Assembly: GCF_036688685.1 (NCBI RefSeq)
Contig: NZ_JAQQPS010000016.1
Location: 62,001 to 126,000, forward strand
From: JALYUM01 sp036688685
GTDB taxonomy: Bacteria > Pseudomonadota > Gammaproteobacteria > Burkholderiales > Burkholderiaceae_D
Direction: 5' to 3'
DNA length: 64,000 nucleotides
Of the stretch, positions 60,543 through 64,000 are shown in pieces (within the stretch, counting starts at the first letter, position 1; each line of letters starts with the position of its first letter). The position numbers were made by a program, and so were the translations under genes. Under the pieces are notes generated by a model. That model was not told the origin of the DNA and made no database searches. It saw only the letters and a program-made list of their open reading frames with translations.

Positions 60543-61313
60543 CTACTTCGTCACCGTCAAATCATCTTCCGGCGGCGCCTGCGTCGCACGAACGAACGCC
60601 GGCGCCAGCAACAAGCCCAGCTCGTACAGCAGGCACATCGGAATGGCCAGGGCCAGCATACTGAAACCGTCCGGGGGCGTGATGATCGCGGCAATGACGA
60701 ACGAGCCGACGATGGTGTACGAACGGATCGAGCGCAGCTTTTCGACGCTGACCAGTCCCATGCGCACGAGAATGACCACCACCACCGGCACCTCGAACGT
60801 TGCCCCGAAGGCCAGGCACATCGCCATCACGAAATCGAGATAGTTCTCGATATCCGGCATGACGGTGATCGACGCGGGCGCAAACGATGCAATGAAGTGG
60901 AACACGTTGCGGAACACGAAGAAGTAGCAGAACGCCACCCCGGCCATGAACAGCAGGGAGGACGACAGCACTAGCGGCAGCACCAGCCGTTTTTCATGGG
61001 CGTACAGGCCGGGCGCGATGAACGCCCACAATTGGTAAAACACCCAAGGCAGCGAAATGATGAGCGCGAGCATCAGCGTCACCTTCATCGGCACCATGAA
61101 CGGCGCCGAGACGCCCGTGGCAATCATCATCGCGCCCGGCGGCAGCGAGGCCAGCATCGGTGCTGCGAGGAAATTGTAGATGGTGGCAGGACCGGGCCAG
61201 GCAAACAGGCCGGCACAAATGATGGCCACGCCGATGGCGGCGCGGACCAGACGGTCGCGCAGTTCAACCAGGTGGGAAATGAAGGTTTCTTCGGCCGGAG
61301 CTTGGACAGTCAT
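60543..61313 (-). CDS. tatC: TatC, twin-arginine translocase receptor subunit
   Basis: A 256-residue six-helix membrane protein that binds twin-arginine signal peptides together with TatB. It has FISHLVELRDRLVRAA at the N-terminus (the conserved helix-1 entry region with a Glu), SAPFMVPMKVTLMLA, and the FGATFEVPVVVVILVR helix with the conserved Glu. Its start overlaps the tatB stop by 1 nt (TAATG). Gene order tatA-tatB-tatC and the his genes upstream are as in other Burkholderiales. Confidence 0.96.
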   Translation of the reverse strand: MTVQAPAEETFISHLVELRDRLVRAAIGVAIICAGLFAWPGPATIYNFLAAPMLASLPPGAMMIATGVSAPFMVPMKVTLMLALIISLPWVFYQLWAFIAPGLYAHEKRLVLPLVLSSSLLFMAGVAFCYFFVFRNVFHFIASFAPASITVMPDIENYLDFVMAMCLAFGATFEVPVVVVILVRMGLVSVEKLRSIRSYTIVGSFVIAAIITPPDGFSMLALAIPMCLLYELGLLLAPAFVRATQAPPEDDLTVTK

Positions 61314-61804
61314 TAAAAGAAAGAGGTATTGGATTTGACGCCAGGGCGGAAACGGCGCACGCGCGCGGCGCCGGAAATGACGTGCGTCTTGCCGCCGTGG
61401 CGCTGCTTGTACCAGGCCGGAATGGCCGAGGTGCGCACCAGCTTGTTGCGGCGGAAATCTTTGGCTTTGCGTTCCAGGTCGCTGATGGTGGCGGGAGAAG
61501 GCGTGCCGGCCACCGGGACGTCGTGGCGCAAGGCGTGTTCCACTTCTTCCATGCTGCCGGAAATCGTGCTCTGCACGTCGTCGCGGATGGACTGGGCGCT
61601 GTTTTTGACTTCCTGGTGCAGGCTGCGCAGCTCGTCGAGCTCGATTTCGCGGCTGACTTCGGATTTCACCTCGTGCAGGTAGCGCTGGGCGCGGCCATAC
61701 AGGGTGCCTGCCATGCGTGCAACGCGCGGCAATTTTTCAGGACCGATGACAATCAGTGCCACCACGCCAATGATGGCGAGTTTCGTTAAACCCAGGTCGA
61801 TCAT
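61313..61804 (-). CDS. tatB: TatB, twin-arginine translocase subunit
   Basis: A 163-residue protein with one N-terminal helix (LTKLAIIGVVALIVIGPEKLP, with the Glu and GPEKLP hinge) followed by a long amphipathic helix (LYGRAQRYLHEVKSEVSREI). The C-terminus is disordered and basic. It forms the substrate receptor with TatC. It lies 15 nt downstream of tatA. Confidence 0.94.
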   Translation of the reverse strand: MIDLGLTKLAIIGVVALIVIGPEKLPRVARMAGTLYGRAQRYLHEVKSEVSREIELDELRSLHQEVKNSAQSIRDDVQSTISGSMEEVEHALRHDVPVAGTPSPATISDLERKAKDFRRNKLVRTSAIPAWYKQRHGGKTHVISGAARVRRFRPGVKSNTSFF

Positions 61805-61819
61805 GGCGTGGCGTGATCC

Positions 61820-62071
61820 TTAGTGACGGGATTTTTCGCGCGTTTCCACGTCGATGGTGGCTTTGTCGGCCACTTGCGATGGTGGCGCCGGCGGCACCGA
61901 CGTCGATGGCGTCACCGGAGGTGGCGTTGCCTCATTGTCCTTGATGCCATCTTTAAAGCCTTTGACGGCTTTACCGATGTCCGAACCCATATTGCTCAAT
62001 TTCTTGGTACCGAAAATGAGGATTACTACCACCAGGAGAATCACCCAGTGCACAGCGCTCATTGAACCCAT
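61820..62071 (-). CDS. tatA: TatA, twin-arginine translocase channel subunit
   Basis: An 83-residue protein with an N-terminal helix (SAVHWVILLVVVILIFGTKKL), FGTKKLSNMG hinge, an amphipathic helix (SDIGKAVKGFKDG) and a polar Pro-rich tail. AAGGAG lies 6 nt before the ATG at 62071, which decides the start. It is the first gene of the tat operon. TATACT on the minus strand at 62124-62129 is a possible -10 element. Confidence 0.95.
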   Translation of the reverse strand: MGSMSAVHWVILLVVVILIFGTKKLSNMGSDIGKAVKGFKDGIKDNEATPPPVTPSTSVPPAPPSQVADKATIDVETREKSRH

Positions 62072-62163
62072 AATCTTCTCCTTGCAGGGCAATACGCCCG
62101 AATTCGTGGAACGACCCACCGCCAGTATAAGCGATGCGGCAGTATCGTGGCATTTGCAATGTA

Positions 62164-62538
62164 CTAGCTGGCCAACCCACGCCATGGTTTGGGGCCGCCA
62201 TAGACATGCAAATGCAGGTGATACACCTCCTGCCCGCCGTCCGGTCCGCTGTTGATCAGCGTTTTGAAGCCGCCGTGCGGCACGCCCGCTTCGTCGATCG
62301 TGACCGCGCAACCATGCTCGGCGGCCAGTTTTGGCGCCAGCGCCAGCAATTTGCCCAATACATCAACTTGCGACGCGGTCGCCTGCGACAGCGTCGCGAT
62401 ATGCACCTTGGGAATCAGCAGCAAATGGACCGGCGCGGCCGGATGGATATCCTTGAACGCCAGCACATCGTCGTCTTCATACACGATGCTGGCTGGAATT
62501 TGTTTGGCGACAATCTTGCAGAAGATGCAATCTGGCAT
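62164..62538 (-). CDS. HIT-family nucleotide hydrolase/transferase
   Basis: A 124-residue Hint-type protein with DCIFCKIVAKQIPASIVYEDD at the start (zinc CxxC) and the catalytic triad HLHLHVYGG near the end. Family members cleave adenosine phosphoramidates. Length and motifs match the HinT/YcfF branch, usually next to hisE and tatA in Betaproteobacteria. Start at MPDCIFCKIV, with GGAGCATCGC before it. Confidence 0.95.
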   Translation of the reverse strand: MPDCIFCKIVAKQIPASIVYEDDDVLAFKDIHPAAPVHLLLIPKVHIATLSQATASQVDVLGKLLALAPKLAAEHGCAVTIDEAGVPHGGFKTLINSGPDGGQEVYHLHLHVYGGPKPWRGLAS

Positions 62539-62548
62539 GCGATGCTCC

Positions 62549-62899
62549 TTAATTGGGTCGTGCGGCTTTTTCATCCAGCCCCGACAAGCCTTCGCGCCGG
62601 GCCAGTTCATCGAGCACCTGCTGCGGTGTCAGCTTGAACTGGGCCAGCAATACCAGCGAGTGGAACCACAGGTCGGCGCATTCATACAGCACCTTCGAAC
62701 TATCGCCGTCGACGCGCGCATCCTTGGCGGCCATGACGGTCTCGGTGGCTTCTTCGCCGATCTTTTTCAAAATCGCGTCATCGCCTTTCGAAAACAGGCG
62801 CGCTACGTAGGACTTGGCAGGGTCGCCGCCATTTTCAAGCTTGCGCGATTCGATGACTTCAAAGACGCGGTTCAGTATTTGATCAGATGCTTCGCTCAT
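62549..62899 (-). CDS. hisE: HisE, phosphoribosyl-ATP pyrophosphatase
   Basis: A 116-residue enzyme for the second step of histidine biosynthesis. The core SYVARLFSKGDDAILKKIGEEATETVMAAKD carries the metal-binding EExxE motif, followed by LYECADLWFHSLVLLAQF. The ATG overlaps the hisI stop by 4 nt. It is a stand-alone protein, not fused to HisI as in enterics. Confidence 0.96.
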   Translation of the reverse strand: MSEASDQILNRVFEVIESRKLENGGDPAKSYVARLFSKGDDAILKKIGEEATETVMAAKDARVDGDSSKVLYECADLWFHSLVLLAQFKLTPQQVLDELARREGLSGLDEKAARPN

Positions 62900-63300
62900 G
62901 CCGGTTTCTTCGCATTCGTATAAATCGTTTCCGGATCCTGCAGCACCGGATCGACGGCCTGCCATTCGGCGCCGTCGAATTTTTGATAGAAGCAGGAGTG
63001 GCGGCCGGTGTGGCACGCAATGCCGCCGACCTGCTCGATTTTGAGCAGCACCACGTCTTCGTCGCAGTCGACGCGCATTTCCAGCACCTTCTGGATGTGG
63101 CCGGACTCTTCGCCCTTGTGCCACAGTTTTTTGCGCGAGCGCGACCAGTACACGGCCTCGCCGGTTTCCACCGTGCGCGCCAGCGCGTCGCGGTTCATCC
63201 AGGCGAACATGACCACATCGCCACTCGACGCTTCCTGGGCGATCACGGGCACCAGCCCATTTTCGTCCCAGCGCACTTTTTTAAGCCATTCGTTTGCCAT
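62896..63300 (-). CDS. hisI: HisI, phosphoribosyl-AMP cyclohydrolase
   Basis: A 134-residue enzyme for the third step of histidine biosynthesis. It has VVMFAWMNRDALARTVETGEAVYWSRSRKKLWHKGEESGH and DCDEDVVLLKIEQVGGIACHTGRHSCFY, which supply the zinc- and magnesium-binding Cys and Asp residues. It begins 20 nt after hisF. Confidence 0.96.
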   Translation of the reverse strand: MANEWLKKVRWDENGLVPVIAQEASSGDVVMFAWMNRDALARTVETGEAVYWSRSRKKLWHKGEESGHIQKVLEMRVDCDEDVVLLKIEQVGGIACHTGRHSCFYQKFDGAEWQAVDPVLQDPETIYTNAKKPA

Positions 63301-63319
63301 CTCTTGTTTTACCTTCGTT

Positions 63320-64000
63320 TCAAACCAGCCGCATCGGGATGCCACGCTCGGCCATGAAGCGCTTCGCTTCACCGACCGTATGCTGGCCGTAATGGAAAAT
63401 GCTGGCGGCCAGGACCGCGTCCGCGTGCCCTTCCAGAATGCCATTGGCCAGGTCTTCCAGGCTACCCACGCCACCCGACGCGATGACGGAAATGCCCACC
63501 GCATCCGACACGGCGCGCGTCAGGCCGAGATCAAAACCGGATTTGGTACCGTCGCGGTCCATGCTGGTCAACAGCAGTTCGCCCGCGCCGAGCTGCTCCA
63601 TCTTGATTGCCCACTCGACCGCATCGAGACCGGTGGCATTCCGGCCGCCATGGGTAAACACTTCCCACTTGCCGGGGGCGACCTGCTTGGCGTCGATCGC
63701 GACGACGATGCATTGGGCGCCGTGTTTTTGCGAAGCGTCGTACACCAGCTGCGGGTTGACCACAGCCGAGGTATTCATGCTGACCTTGTCGGCGCCGGCA
63801 TTGAGCAAGCGGCGCACGTCTTCGACCTTGCGCACGCCGCCACCGACGGTGAGCGGAATGAACACGGTCGATGCCACCGCTTCAATAATATGCAGGATCA
63901 GGTCGCGGTTGTCGGAGGACGCGGTGATGTCGAGGAAGGTGATCTCGTCGGCACCCTGGCCATCGTAGCGGCGCGCGATTTCAACCGGGTCGCCGGCGTC
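63320..64000 (-). CDS. hisF: HisF, imidazole glycerol phosphate synthase cyclase subunit (5' end outside window)
   Basis: A TIM-barrel enzyme that joins PRFAR and ammonia from HisH to make imidazole glycerol phosphate. The 227 codons visible on the minus strand reach the window edge; about 30 codons at the N-terminus are missing. Signatures present: ADEITFLDITAS, FIPLTVGGGVR, GADKVSMNTSAV, CIVVAIDAK, TSMDRDGTKSGFD (catalytic Asp) and VIASGGVGSLEDL. The his operon continues beyond the window. Confidence 0.96.
   Translation of the reverse strand, partial: DAGDPVEIARRYDGQGADEITFLDITASSDNRDLILHIIEAVASTVFIPLTVGGGVRKVEDVRRLLNAGADKVSMNTSAVVNPQLVYDASQKHGAQCIVVAIDAKQVAPGKWEVFTHGGRNATGLDAVEWAIKMEQLGAGELLLTSMDRDGTKSGFDLGLTRAVSDAVGISVIASGGVGSLEDLANGILEGHADAVLAASIFHYGQHTVGEAKRFMAERGIPMRLV

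Overview
The window looks like ordinary chromosome of a G+C-rich betaproteobacterium, most likely Oxalobacteraceae (Massilia/Duganella/Janthinobacterium type). This is inferred from protein character and gene content (hslU, a complete gsp type II secretion operon, rdgC, dinB, priA, hemE, tatABC-hisEIF, SlyX, DUF3144 and VF530 proteins). It is not from a database match. No prophage, insertion sequence, CRISPR array, rRNA operon or T6SS structural locus is visible.

Layout. 1-1903: 3' end of hslU, a small basic protein and an HTH regulator. 1916-13165 (minus): one tightly packed type II secretion operon in the order gspG-H-I-J-K-L-M-N-D-E-F-C plus a trailing 70-codon gene. 13303-15476: a MoeB-type adenylyltransferase, an unknown protein and a single-domain asparaginase. 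15684-17250: an A+T-richer cassette of a PAAR protein, a lambda-R-like muramidase and a small exported protein, closed by a terminator; it reads as an orphan T6SS effector/immunity module. 17265-19347: rdgC and LexA-controlled dinB. 19430-24106: a secreted subtilase with a PPC domain, a small secreted protein and a TonB-dependent receptor. 24396-24910: promoter, tRNA-Val(UAC), tRNA-Asp(GUC), then a 70-bp duplication of the tRNA-Asp end with stacked terminators. 24951-31009: membrane diguanylate cyclase, YgiQ radical SAM protein, small DUF4404 and VF530 proteins, and an exported hydrolase-TPR protein. 31065-35414: two paralogous exported M3 peptidases. 35587-40631: small membrane and exported proteins, including one intact TMEM175-like channel and two decayed pieces of the same family. 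40728-46463: GH114-like lipoprotein, SlyX, Rep helicase, DUF1857 protein, a REP pair and a lipoamide-dehydrogenase-like flavoprotein. 46514-50228: priA and hemE, separated by about 610 bp of A+T-rich DNA full of DnaA-box-like 9-mers. 50317-60483 (plus): S9 peptidase, a very large SNF2 helicase, a PH-domain membrane protein, a DUF885 peptidase and a secreted PHB-depolymerase-like esterase. 60543-64000 (minus): tatC-tatB-tatA, a HIT hydrolase, hisE, hisI and the 3' part of hisF.

How the parts fit. The type II system and the Tat translocase are both here, with several exported hydrolases (subtilase, esterase, M3 and DUF885 peptidases, GH114-like lipoprotein, S9 peptidase). This fits a soil or rhizosphere polymer degrader that secretes enzymes and imports products through TonB receptors. 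The most interesting loci are the PAAR/muramidase/immunity cassette, the priA-hemE DnaA-box cluster, the tRNA-Asp 3'-end duplication and the repeated TMEM175 remnants with a shared breakpoint.
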